In this document: piece after piece, positions 6,498-13,164 of the stretch | Position numbering within the stretch: position 1 is the stretch's first letter | How the letters are laid out: the number at the start of each line of letters is the position of its first letter | NCBI GenBank assembly: GCA_943360385.1 | Contig: CALRIM020000071.1 | Coordinates: forward strand, 1-14,925 | Length of the DNA: 14,925 bases | Source of the DNA: CAJBVG01 sp943360385 | Lineage (GTDB): Bacteria > Bacteroidota > Bacteroidia > Sphingobacteriales > Sphingobacteriaceae | Reading direction: 5' to 3' | Made by a program: the position numbers and the translations under genes | Notes under the pieces: generated by a model | What the model saw: the letters and a program-made list of their open reading frames with translations, nothing else | Databases searched by the model: none | What the model was told of the DNA's origin: nothing

Positions 6498-7624
6498 TGT
6501 TTTCTTTAGAAAAAATAATTCAACAAGAATTTTTTGGAAACACCATAGAACAATATGCGTGGTTCGCAGGAATTTTATTTTTTGGATTTATTTTTCTCCG
6601 TGTATTTTCAAGATTTTTCAGCAGACTATTATTCAAGTTTTTTAAACGTTTTTCTGCTGAAGTAAAAATAGATAAGTTTGTAGAACTATTAGTTCGACCA
6701 ATTGAATTGCTATTAATTGCTACCATTTTATATTGGGCAATAAATCAGCTTTCTTATCCTTTTCATGAAGTACTTATGAAAAGAAAAAAAAGTGAAATAA
6801 CTTATTTTGATATTTTCGATAAGTTGTTTTTGTTTTTTGTAATTATTTCAATCAATTGGATAGTCTTAAGAATTATAGATTTTGTAGCCTTGGTATTTGC
6901 CTACAAAGCAAGCTTAACAGAAACAAAATCAGATGATCAATTAGTTTTGTTTATACGAGAACTTACAAAAATATTAGTCATAATAATTGGCTCTTTTGTA
7001 ATGTTGGGGATGGTGTTCGAAATAAACGTTTTGACACTAATAACAGGATTGGGAATAGGTGGTATCGCAGTAGCATTAGCTGCAAAAGATAGTTTGGAAA
7101 ACTTATTTGGGTCGTTCACTATTTTTATAGATAAACCATTTGTAGTTGGAGATTTAGTAAAGGTAGATGGGATTGAAGGGAATGTAGAAAAGGTGGGTTT
7201 TAGAAGCACACAAATAAGAAGTACGGATAGAAGTATAATAACGTTGCCTAATAAAAGGATGATTGATGGTGCCTTAGAGAACCTTACCTTAAGAAATTTC
7301 CGTAGAGTAAAGTTTACAGTTGGACTAACATATGATACACCTCCAGAAAACATAAAAAAGATTGTATCAGAAATAAACCAATTAATTAATAATCACCCTC
7401 ATATGAATGAAGAGGGGGTTGCCGTTTTCGAAGAGTTTGGAGACTACTCTCTACGTTTAATGGTGCTTTATTTCATTGAAATGATGGATTATTACCAGTA
7501 TTTAAAGATAAAGGAGGAGATGAATTACGCTATTACTGAAATAGTAAGTAAACATGGTTCTAGTTTTGCCTACCCAACAAGAACGATTATTCATCAGAAT
7601 GAAAGTAACGATTTTGTTGATTAA
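6497..7624 (+). CDS. MscS-type mechanosensitive ion channel
   Basis: A 375-residue inner-membrane protein of the small-conductance mechanosensitive channel family, which opens under membrane tension and releases solutes during osmotic downshock. About five hydrophobic segments are visible (near 20-36, 66-84, 107-135, 156-173, 178-197). The last is the pore helix GLGIGGIAVALAAKDSLENLFGS (184-206), with the Gly/Ala pattern and following amphipathic bend of MscS TM3. The beta domain follows directly (FVVGDLVKVDGIEGNVEKVGFRSTQIRSTDRSIITLPN, about 215-252), then a cytoplasmic alpha/beta domain. It has more membrane segments than E. coli MscS (three), as is common in this family. The start codon overlaps the dehydrogenase stop by 1 nt. 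Confidence 0.93.
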   Translation: MFSLEKIIQQEFFGNTIEQYAWFAGILFFGFIFLRVFSRFFSRLLFKFFKRFSAEVKIDKFVELLVRPIELLLIATILYWAINQLSYPFHEVLMKRKKSEITYFDIFDKLFLFFVIISINWIVLRIIDFVALVFAYKASLTETKSDDQLVLFIRELTKILVIIIGSFVMLGMVFEINVLTLITGLGIGGIAVALAAKDSLENLFGSFTIFIDKPFVVGDLVKVDGIEGNVEKVGFRSTQIRSTDRSIITLPNKRMIDGALENLTLRNFRRVKFTVGLTYDTPPENIKKIVSEINQLINNHPHMNEEGVAVFEEFGDYSLRLMVLYFIEMMDYYQYLKIKEEMNYAITEIVSKHGSSFAYPTRTIIHQNESNDFVD

Positions 7625-7675
7625 ACTTTTTCGGAATAATTATTGTTTGGGAAAGCAAAACCTTAAACAACAATT

Positions 7676-8521
7676 ATGAAAAAAAAACTACTCTTTTTAA
7701 CTTTTAGCATTAGTATAATCACCATTTTCGTTGGTTCGATTTATAATAATGCCTTTACTGACCCTACAGGAGCCCCAAATTCACGTACAGGATCTCCTGG
7801 TGATGGAGGAAATACTTGTGCTATTTCTGGTTGCCACACAGGATTAACTGTTACTACAAAAGCAAACATAATTTCTTCTGATATTCCCACAGATGGTTAT
7901 ACTCCAGGAGTGAAATATACTATTACTGCAACAGCTCACTCTACATCAAACAGGAATACATTTGGTTTCCAAATTTCTCCACAAACACCAACGGGGTTAT
8001 TAGTTGGTACTTTGGGAATAACAAATGCAACTCAAACACAAATTACAGGTGGAGGGAAATACATTACACATAAACAAGCAGGAATAACAGGAAGTGGTGG
8101 AACCAAATCTTGGAGTTTTGCATGGACTGCACCAGTTGCTGGTACAGGAGCGGTAACTTTTTATGGATGTTTTAATAATGCAAATGGAACAGGAACATCT
8201 GCAGGAGATAGTATTATTAAAACCACCTATGTTGTTCAAGAGAAACTTGCCATCGGAATTAATAATAATAAATTAGCGCAATTGGGATTTAATATATTCC
8301 CTAATCCAGCGAATAATCATATTTATATTCAAAATGATAAGAATGTAAAATTCGATCATGTTGAAATTGTAGATTTATCTGGAAAGGTTGTTTATCAATC
8401 AGAGCGTGTATTAGAAGTCGATTTACAATTAGAAAAGGCTGGTATTTCTAACGGACTTTATTTCATTAAGCTTTACAACGAGAACGAATTGTTAGGAGTA
8501 ACAAAGTTTGTGAAGCAATAG
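7676..8521 (+). CDS. T9SS-exported protein with TGAPGD/CH-type anchor-associated domain
   Basis: A 281-residue secreted protein. Residues 1-27 are a signal peptide with a strong hydrophobic core. Residues 31-54 contain TGAPNSRTGSPGDGGNTC followed by the Cys-His motif CAISGCH (48-54). About 58-188 is a Ser/Thr/Gly-rich beta domain (YTITATAHSTSNRNTFGFQIS, then WSFAWTAPVAGTGAVTFYGCFN). I associate this arrangement with the reeler-like 'choice-of-anchor V' domain. Residues about 205-281 (FNIFPNPANNHIYI, VEIVDLSGKVVY, GLYFIKLYNEN, KFVKQ) are a T9SS type A sorting domain, so it is exported by type IX secretion and its C terminus removed. The motif is CX4CH rather than CXXCH, so covalent haem is not expected. 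A perfect hairpin starts 1 nt after the stop. Confidence 0.85.
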   Translation: MKKKLLFLTFSISIITIFVGSIYNNAFTDPTGAPNSRTGSPGDGGNTCAISGCHTGLTVTTKANIISSDIPTDGYTPGVKYTITATAHSTSNRNTFGFQISPQTPTGLLVGTLGITNATQTQITGGGKYITHKQAGITGSGGTKSWSFAWTAPVAGTGAVTFYGCFNNANGTGTSAGDSIIKTTYVVQEKLAIGINNNKLAQLGFNIFPNPANNHIYIQNDKNVKFDHVEIVDLSGKVVYQSERVLEVDLQLEKAGISNGLYFIKLYNENELLGVTKFVKQ

Positions 8522-8522
8522 T

Positions 8523-8565
8523 GAAAAAAGCTAGTTGAAGTTTAAAACTTCAACTAGCTTTTTTC
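8523..8565. terminator. Bidirectional terminator: perfect 21-bp palindrome
   Basis: Arms 8523-8543 and 8545-8565 are perfect inverted complements around a single A. A GCTAGTTGAAG core is flanked by six A on the left and six T on the right, so either strand gives a hairpin followed by a T-run. It starts directly after the T9SS gene stop. The core GAAGTTTAAAACTTC links it to the palindrome family described in the findings. Confidence 0.8.
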
Positions 8566-8578
8566 GTCTTCAATCATC

Positions 8579-8630
8579 TTTTAAAAAAAAGCGGTGTTAA
8601 GTTTAAAATCTAACACCGCTTTTTTTAAAG
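8579..8630. terminator. Second bidirectional terminator in the convergent spacer
   Basis: AAAAAAAGCGGTGTTA (8584-8599) pairs perfectly with TAACACCGCTTTTTTT around a degenerate AAGTTTAAAATC centre. With one bulged A the stem can extend to CTTT (8579-8582) and AAAG (8627-8630). GC-rich stem bases next to A- and T-runs on opposite sides allow termination in both directions, fitting the convergent genes on either side. Confidence 0.75.
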
Positions 8631-8660
8631 CTAAATAAAGTTTCAAACTTCATTTAGCTT
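8628..8660. repeat. Palindromic repeat, AAAGTTTCAAACTTC core
   Basis: Arms 8628-8643 and 8645-8660 are 16 nt each with one mismatch and a single central C. Unlike its two left neighbours it has no flanking A/T runs, so it is not an obvious terminator. It shares the AAGTTTNAAACTT core with the other palindromes of this spacer. Confidence 0.7.
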
Positions 8661-8666
8661 ACCGAG

Positions 8667-8685
8667 TAGAAGTTACAAACTTCTA
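8667..8685. repeat. Palindromic repeat, GAAGTTACAAACTTC core
   Basis: TAGAAGTT (8667-8674) and AACTTCTA (8678-8685) pair perfectly around ACA. The 15-mer core at 8669-8683 recurs identically at 14698-14712 inside the FAD oxidoreductase gene. Confidence 0.7.
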
Positions 8686-8701
8686 TATCTCATTTAAATT
8701 T

Positions 8702-8754
8702 GTACAAAGTATTATGTATTAAGTACCATGTATATTCTACATAATACTTTTTAC
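8702..8754. repeat. Inverted array with GTA/TAC every 7 nt
   Basis: GTA begins at 8702, 8709, 8716, 8723 and 8730. TAC, its complement, begins at 8738, 8745 and 8752. The phase is exactly 7 nt on each side. The outer parts form a perfect 13-bp stem (8706-8718 with 8738-8750). Nothing in the 8686-8762 stretch looks coding. Confidence 0.6.
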
Positions 8755-8762
8755 AATATAAA

Positions 8763-8993
8763 CTAGTTTTTTGGAGCAGCTGGTTTGTCTGCAGCTTTTT
8801 CTGTTTTAGTAGGTTTTTCTACTTTAGCAGTTTTAGTATCTTTTGAGCAGCATGATTTACCAGCAACTTCTTTTTTAGCATCTTTAGAGCAACAAGCATC
8901 TTTTTTACCGCTTTTGCCTTTTTCTTCACCGTGAGCTAAAGCTACCATTGAAGTAGCAGCAACCATTGCAAGCATTAATAATGTTTTTTTCAT
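8763..8993 (-). CDS. Small exported protein with two CCSKD motifs
   Basis: A 76-residue protein. Residues 1-20 form a signal peptide (MKKTLLMLAMVAATSMVALA, likely cleaved before His21). The mature chain of about 56 residues is very rich in Lys, Ala, Asp and Glu and contains CCSKD twice (residues 34-38 and 48-52), each followed by a Lys-containing segment, then a Lys/Pro/Thr tail. I do not recognise a named family. Paired Cys-Cys motifs next to His21 and acidic residues could bind a metal or be oxidised in the periplasm, but this is inference. The repeats use different codons, so the duplication is old or maintained by selection. It stands alone 86 nt downstream of psd and converges on the T9SS gene. 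Confidence 0.7.
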   Translation of the reverse strand: MKKTLLMLAMVAATSMVALAHGEEKGKSGKKDACCSKDAKKEVAGKSCCSKDTKTAKVEKPTKTEKAADKPAAPKN

Positions 8994-9079
8994 TTCTTTA
9001 TTTTTTTTAATGTTTAAAATCTATATAACTGTTTGTGTATAACGCAAGTTAACTAAAAATGTTGTTTCTTTAAAAAAAA

Positions 9080-9739
9080 TTATGATAAAGTAGCAATAGT
9101 AGATTTTCCACCCTTTACCACATCATTTAACTTAACATCAATTTTGGTTCCAACAGGTAAAAACAAGTCGACACGAGAACCAAATTTAATAAATCCCATT
9201 TCTCCACCTTGTTTAACTACATCTCCTTCTTTAACGTAATAAACAATTCTACGTGCCAAAGCCCCAGCAATTTGGCGCATTAACAATTGCATCCCATTCG
9301 CTCTTTCATAAACAACAGTAGTGCGTTCATTTTCTGTAGATGATTTTGGGTGCCACGCAACCAAATATAATCCAGGGTGGTATTTAGCATATTTTACAAC
9401 TCCAGAAACAGGATTTCTATTAATGTGAACATTAATGGGAGACATGAATATTGAAACTTGTATGCGCTTATCTTTAAAGTATTCTGTTTCTTCTACCTCT
9501 TCAATAACCACAACCTTACCATCTGCAGGAGCTAATAAAATAGAGTCGTTTGGCGTTATATCAAAAAGAGGTTTTCTAAAAAATTGTAAAATTACAATCA
9601 GAATAAAGGCACTAAATACAATGCCGAAAACGTGTAACCAAACAGAATTGGGTGCAAAATAATAGGTGCAAAAATTAACAAGTGCACCAAATAATAAGGC
9701 TAATAAAATAGAGGCAGTACCTTCTTTGTGTAATGTCAT
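9080..9739 (-). CDS. psd: Phosphatidylserine decarboxylase (short, type A)
   Basis: This enzyme decarboxylates phosphatidylserine to phosphatidylethanolamine at the inner membrane. The proenzyme is 219 residues, the short type A form rather than the longer E. coli type. Two hydrophobic segments lie at about 10-28 and 34-53. Conserved blocks are LAPADGKVVVIEEV (69-82), IFMSPINVHINRNPVSG (97-113, with His105), HPKSSTENERT (130-140) and IKFGSRVDLFLP (184-195). Gly187-Ser188 is the expected self-cleavage site, with Ser188 becoming the pyruvoyl group of the alpha chain. It is the last gene of the cluster, 22 nt downstream of cdsA, whose product CDP-diacylglycerol feeds the same pathway. A phosphatidylserine synthase gene is not in the window. 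Confidence 0.93.
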   Translation of the reverse strand: MTLHKEGTASILLALLFGALVNFCTYYFAPNSVWLHVFGIVFSAFILIVILQFFRKPLFDITPNDSILLAPADGKVVVIEEVEETEYFKDKRIQVSIFMSPINVHINRNPVSGVVKYAKYHPGLYLVAWHPKSSTENERTTVVYERANGMQLLMRQIAGALARRIVYYVKEGDVVKQGGEMGFIKFGSRVDLFLPVGTKIDVKLNDVVKGGKSTIATLS

Positions 9740-9761
9740 GATAATAGTTTAAAAGGCAAAT

Positions 9762-10571
9762 CTATAAAAAAAGATGAAGATAGGCATATACCATAGGAGC
9801 TGCTATTAATAATCCATCAAATCTATCGAGAACTCCACCATGCCCAGGTAAAATAGTTCCAGAATCTTTAATCTCTTTGCTTCTTTTAAGCATAGATTCC
9901 ACCAAATCCCCCAATGTTCCAAAAACTACAATTATTATAGATAATGCAATCCAAGTAAGAGTATCGATAGATTGGAAATAATGTGAAATAAAATAAGCCG
10001 CAATGGCAGCAATTATTAATCCTCCGAAAAATCCTTCCCAAGATTTTTTAGGTGAAATGCGTTCAAATAATCTGTTTTTACCTAATGTTATACCAAAAAC
10101 ATATGCTCCGCTATCATTCGCCCATACGAGAATTAAAAACCCAAGGGGTATTTCATAATTATACTCTCCAGAAACGATGTACCCGAGTGCAGTAAATAAT
10201 GCAAATGGAATAATAACATATGCGTATCCCAATAACAATTTACCTATTTGGTCAAAAGGCAAATGATCTCGTTGATAAAGTTCTATAATAAAAACAGCAG
10301 CAATTAAAAACACGTTCGCCCAAATGAATTTTTCTGGAATTAATCCCATTTGTACTAGGGCAATACTTGCCGACATAAAAATTGCAAATAGCAGGTATAA
10401 TCTACTTAATGCTTTCCTTTTTTTAGGGCCATTAATCCTAAGGTATTCGTTAAATCCTATTACAGAAAAGATGAAAAATAAAAGATGTATATAACCATTA
10501 AAATATATACAAGCAACACAAGTAATTGCAAAGAAAAGTGCAGTAATGGTTCGAGTTAGGAAATTATTCAT
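9762..10571 (-). CDS. cdsA: Phosphatidate cytidylyltransferase
   Basis: CdsA condenses phosphatidate with CTP to give CDP-diacylglycerol, the precursor of phosphatidylserine, phosphatidylglycerol and cardiolipin. The 269-residue protein is polytopic, with hydrophobic segments throughout. The family signature is complete at residues 227-252: it opens SMLKRSKEIKDSG, continues TILPGHGG and ends VLDRFD, matching the S-x-x-K-R-x4-K-D pattern and the acidic metal-binding end. Also seen are LVWANDSGAYVFG (148-160) and SPKKSWEGFFGG (173-184). Its start overlaps the DUF2007 stop by 4 nt (ATGA), and psd follows 22 nt later, so the genes are almost certainly translated from one mRNA. Confidence 0.95.
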   Translation of the reverse strand: MNNFLTRTITALFFAITCVACIYFNGYIHLLFFIFSVIGFNEYLRINGPKKRKALSRLYLLFAIFMSASIALVQMGLIPEKFIWANVFLIAAVFIIELYQRDHLPFDQIGKLLLGYAYVIIPFALFTALGYIVSGEYNYEIPLGFLILVWANDSGAYVFGITLGKNRLFERISPKKSWEGFFGGLIIAAIAAYFISHYFQSIDTLTWIALSIIIVVFGTLGDLVESMLKRSKEIKDSGTILPGHGGVLDRFDGLLIAAPMVYAYLHLFL

Positions 10572-10774
10572 AATTCATTCTTAATAATTATTTCGATAGC
10601 TTCATCGAAATGTTTCGGGTGTATATATAATTCAACTTCACCAAAATTCAAATAACTAGAATCGCGTTTATTTAATTCAACAACTTCTATTTCATGGTCC
10701 TTTAAAACAGTAGTTACCAAAGAGGCCTGATATGAATTATTTGATGTGTAAATTTTAATCCAATCTTTCTCCAT
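10568..10774 (-). CDS. DUF2007 domain protein
   Basis: A 68-residue cytoplasmic protein matching the DUF2007 pattern (also called putative signal-transducing protein): an N-terminal strand WIKIYTSNN, a helix SYQASLVTTVLKDHEIEVVELNKRDSSYL, and a strand VELYIHPKHFDEAIEII. This is a small beta-alpha-beta fold with some similarity to PII or ACT-like modules. No catalytic residues or membrane segment are evident. It overlaps the CPBP protease gene by 20 nt and cdsA by 4 nt, so it is tied to both. A regulatory role toward lipid synthesis is a guess from position only. Confidence 0.8.
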   Translation of the reverse strand: MEKDWIKIYTSNNSYQASLVTTVLKDHEIEVVELNKRDSSYLNFGEVELYIHPKHFDEAIEIIIKNEL

Positions 10775-11684
10775 AAATAATTGCGATGCTAGATGCTTTA
10801 TTTTTTCTCCAATACCAAAATAGAGTAATTGTAGCGATTAACGAAATTATTAAACCAGTAAATCCAAAATACTCATTGGAATTAGGATTGAAAGAGGAGA
10901 AACCTTGTTTATATAAAGAATCTAGGATAACTGCTGTAGCATTATTTACAAAATGAATAGAGATAGGAACCCATAAAGAATTAGAAAAAACATATGCATA
11001 ACCCAACAACATTCCCAACAGTATTCGAGGAATTAAAGCATAAAATTCTTGATGAAGTGCACTAAACAGAATTGCACATGCTAAAATTGCAAAGTGAATG
11101 TTTTTTATTCTGTTAATCAGTATTTTTTGTAACACCCCTCTAAAGAATAGTTCTTCAGAAATAGCGGCTAAAAAACCAACAACAAATAAATTTATAATTA
11201 AATCTTTTCCGGTATTGTCACGCAAAAATAAAACAGAAAACTTTTCAGCTTGGGTTTGTTGGTTTCTAAAAAACGATTCTACATTTGAAAAAAAACTAGG
11301 GAAAGTAATTTGTTCGTTTAGAAAAGAAGTGAAAGAAACTAGTGGTGAAATAGCAAAAACAAAGACAATCCCAATTAAAAAGTGTTTCCAAGGAGTTGGT
11401 TTTAATTTTAAATAGTCTACTACTTCATTGCCCGATTGTTGTTTAGCAAATAAATGAGCTGGAATTACAAATGAAAAAAACACCTGAATAAACTGAATAA
11501 ATTTCAGTGCATTAATAGTAGCAGAATCTACATCTGGTCCATTTATTTTGTTCAGCACACTGAGCACATCAACATTAAACAAGCCTTTTAATAATAGCTG
11601 AGTTACAATAGCACCTAGAATGTTAAACCCTACAAATAATAGAATTAAACGAAGGATACTATTTAAAAAACTTTTGGGAGGCAT
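10755..11684 (-). CDS. CPBP family intramembrane glutamic protease
   Basis: A 309-residue polytopic membrane protein of the CPBP (CAAX protease and bacteriocin-processing, ABI) family. The diagnostic motifs are all present in a C-terminal membrane core: EELFFR (177-182, Glu-Glu and Arg182), FSALH (207-211, His211) and HFVNN (244-248, His and Asn). Hydrophobic segments occur near 10-35, 62-80, 102-118, 163-176, 198-210, 222-236 and again near the C terminus. The substrate is unknown, since bacterial members range from self-immunity to membrane-protein turnover. It is the first gene of the minus-strand cluster with DUF2007, cdsA and psd. Its start is divergent from dusB across 51 nt. Confidence 0.9.
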   Translation of the reverse strand: MPPKSFLNSILRLILLFVGFNILGAIVTQLLLKGLFNVDVLSVLNKINGPDVDSATINALKFIQFIQVFFSFVIPAHLFAKQQSGNEVVDYLKLKPTPWKHFLIGIVFVFAISPLVSFTSFLNEQITFPSFFSNVESFFRNQQTQAEKFSVLFLRDNTGKDLIINLFVVGFLAAISEELFFRGVLQKILINRIKNIHFAILACAILFSALHQEFYALIPRILLGMLLGYAYVFSNSLWVPISIHFVNNATAVILDSLYKQGFSSFNPNSNEYFGFTGLIISLIATITLFWYWRKNKASSIAIIYGERLD

Positions 11685-11716
11685 TTTAATAATCAGTTAA
11701 GAATGAATATTTTATT

Positions 11717-11724
11717 TATTTTTG
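11717..11724 (+). promoter_or_regulatory. -7 promoter element upstream of dusB
   Basis: TATTTTTG matches TAnnTTTG exactly and is followed by CAAC, the TTTGC extension seen at rpsP. It ends 11 nt before the dusB ATG, so the leader would be only a few nucleotides. The divergent CPBP start lies 33 nt away, so the two promoters must overlap or abut. No clean -33 TTTG is visible. Confidence 0.5.
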
Positions 11725-11735
11725 CAACATAAATT

Positions 11736-12725
11736 ATGGTAAAGATAGGAAATATTGAGTTGGGAGAGTTCCCATTATTGTTAGCACCAATGGAAGATGT
11801 GAGTGATCCTCCGTTTAGGTATGTATGCAAGCAAAATGGTGTAGATATGATGTATACTGAATTTATATCGTCTGAGGGATTGATAAGAGATGCAGCAAAA
11901 AGCAGAGCAAAACTTGATATTTTCGAATACGAACGCCCAATTGGAATACAAATATTTGGAAGTAACATTGAATCTATGAGAGAGGCAACAGAAATTGCTA
12001 CTCTTGCGAATCCCGATTTAATAGATATAAATTATGGTTGCCCAGTAAAAAATGTAGCCTGTAGAGGTGCTGGAGCTAGCTTATTGCAAGACATTGATAA
12101 AATGGTAAAAATGACGGAAGCTGTAGTAAAGGCGACACATTTACCAGTAACAGTAAAAACAAGACTAGGTTGGGACGATAACACCAAAAATGTGGTAGAG
12201 GTGGCAGAACGATTACAAGATGTAGGGATTAAAGCACTAACCATTCATGGTAGAACTCGTTCTCAAATGTATAAAGGCCATGCAGATTGGACTTTAATAA
12301 GAGAGGTAAAGAAAAACCCAAGAATGAGCATTCCTATTTTTGGTAATGGTGATATAGATTCGCCAGAAAAGGCAATGTTGTGGATGAAGGAATATGAGGT
12401 GGACGGTATTATGGTGGGGAGAGCATCTATTGGATATCCTTGGATATTTAGAGAGATAAAACATTTTTACAAAACTGGTGAAAAACTAGCACCACCAACC
12501 CTACAGGAAAGGGTAGAAAGTTGTAAAATACATTTTGAAAAATCGATAGAGTGGAAAGGACCCAAAACTGGAATATTTGAAATGCGTAGGCATTATGCAA
12601 ATTATTTCAAAGGGCTAGATAATAGCAAAGATTATCGGATGCGTTTAGTTTCGGCTGGTACTATTGATGAAATCAATGCTATATTCGAAGAAATTTCGAG
12701 TATTGGTGAAATGTTACACGCATAA
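11736..12725 (+). CDS. dusB: tRNA dihydrouridine synthase (Dus family, DusB-like)
   Basis: Dus enzymes are FMN flavoproteins that use NADPH to reduce specific uridines in tRNA to dihydrouridine. The 329-residue protein has the full TIM-barrel pattern: LLLAPMEDVSDPPFR (14-28, FMN binding), IGIQIFGSN (69-77), LIDINYGCPVKNVACRGAGASLL (95-117, with Cys102 of GCPVKNV as the catalytic acid), TVKTRLGW, the HGRTRSQMYKG loop, GNGDIDSP, and VGRASIGYPWIF near the phosphate site. A C-terminal helical tRNA-binding domain follows (RRHYANYFKGLDNSKDYR). The overall pattern is nearer DusB than DusA or DusC, but that subfamily call is by motif resemblance. It is followed by apaG after 50 nt. Confidence 0.93.
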   Translation: MVKIGNIELGEFPLLLAPMEDVSDPPFRYVCKQNGVDMMYTEFISSEGLIRDAAKSRAKLDIFEYERPIGIQIFGSNIESMREATEIATLANPDLIDINYGCPVKNVACRGAGASLLQDIDKMVKMTEAVVKATHLPVTVKTRLGWDDNTKNVVEVAERLQDVGIKALTIHGRTRSQMYKGHADWTLIREVKKNPRMSIPIFGNGDIDSPEKAMLWMKEYEVDGIMVGRASIGYPWIFREIKHFYKTGEKLAPPTLQERVESCKIHFEKSIEWKGPKTGIFEMRRHYANYFKGLDNSKDYRMRLVSAGTIDEINAIFEEISSIGEMLHA

Positions 12726-12728
12726 TTT

Positions 12729-12758
12729 TTTGCGTTTGTTTAGAAACGATTATATTTA
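12729..12758 (+). promoter_or_regulatory. Possible promoter for apaG
   Basis: TTTG (12729-12732) and TATATTTA (12751-12758) are separated by 18 nt, fitting a TTTG / TAnnTTTG promoter with one mismatch in the -7 box. It lies 17 nt before the apaG ATG. Confidence 0.4.
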
Positions 12759-12775
12759 TCTCGATATCTTAAAAC

Positions 12776-13162
12776 ATGGCAACACAAATTACAGAAGGAG
12801 TAAAAATAACAGTTGATACTACTTACCAACCAGAGTATTCTAATCCGGCTAATTCTCATTTTATGTTTGCCTATAAAATAAACATCGAAAACCAATCTGA
12901 TTTTACTGTACAGCTATTAAGTAGACACTGGTTTATTTTCGACTCAAATGGAACACACAGAGAAGTAGAGGGAGAGGGAGTTATTGGTGTACAACCAGTA
13001 CTAGAGCCTGGTGAATCTCATGAATATGTTTCGGGTTGTAATTTGAAAACAGAAATGGGTAAAATGTGGGGAAGTTATACATTTAAACGAATTGTAGATG
13101 AGCAGTTGTTTGAAGTTCAGATTCCTGAGTTTGAACTGCTTTGTTCGTTTAAATTGAACTAA
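12776..13162 (+). CDS. apaG: ApaG domain protein
   Basis: This 128-residue protein is a single ApaG/DUF525 fibronectin-like beta-sandwich. Diagnostic segments are VKITVDTTYQPEYSNPANSHFMFAYKINIENQSDFTVQLLSRHWFIFDSNG (9-59), VEGEGVIGVQPVLEPGESHEYVSGC (64-88) and MWGSYTF (near 97-103). ApaG was named from the apaH locus and linked genetically to Co2+ resistance in Salmonella. Its biochemical function in bacteria is unsettled, and related domains in eukaryotic F-box proteins act in binding. No metal ligands stand out here. The start MATQITEGVKI is canonical. It sits 50 nt after dusB with a possible promoter of its own and converges on the zinc peptidase gene. Confidence 0.92.
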   Translation: MATQITEGVKITVDTTYQPEYSNPANSHFMFAYKINIENQSDFTVQLLSRHWFIFDSNGTHREVEGEGVIGVQPVLEPGESHEYVSGCNLKTEMGKMWGSYTFKRIVDEQLFEVQIPEFELLCSFKLN

Positions 13163-13164
13163 TC

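Noticed and set aside
6937..7353. Minus-strand frame of 138 codons within the MscS gene
   Set aside because: The plus strand encodes the conserved pore and beta domain here. The antisense product is low-complexity Ile/Asn/Ser/Pro without recognisable features.
8763..9079. A minus-strand promoter box for the CCSKD gene
   Set aside because: TTAACTTG near 9045-9052 differs from TAnnTTTG at two positions and no TTTG partner is visible, so no promoter is annotated.
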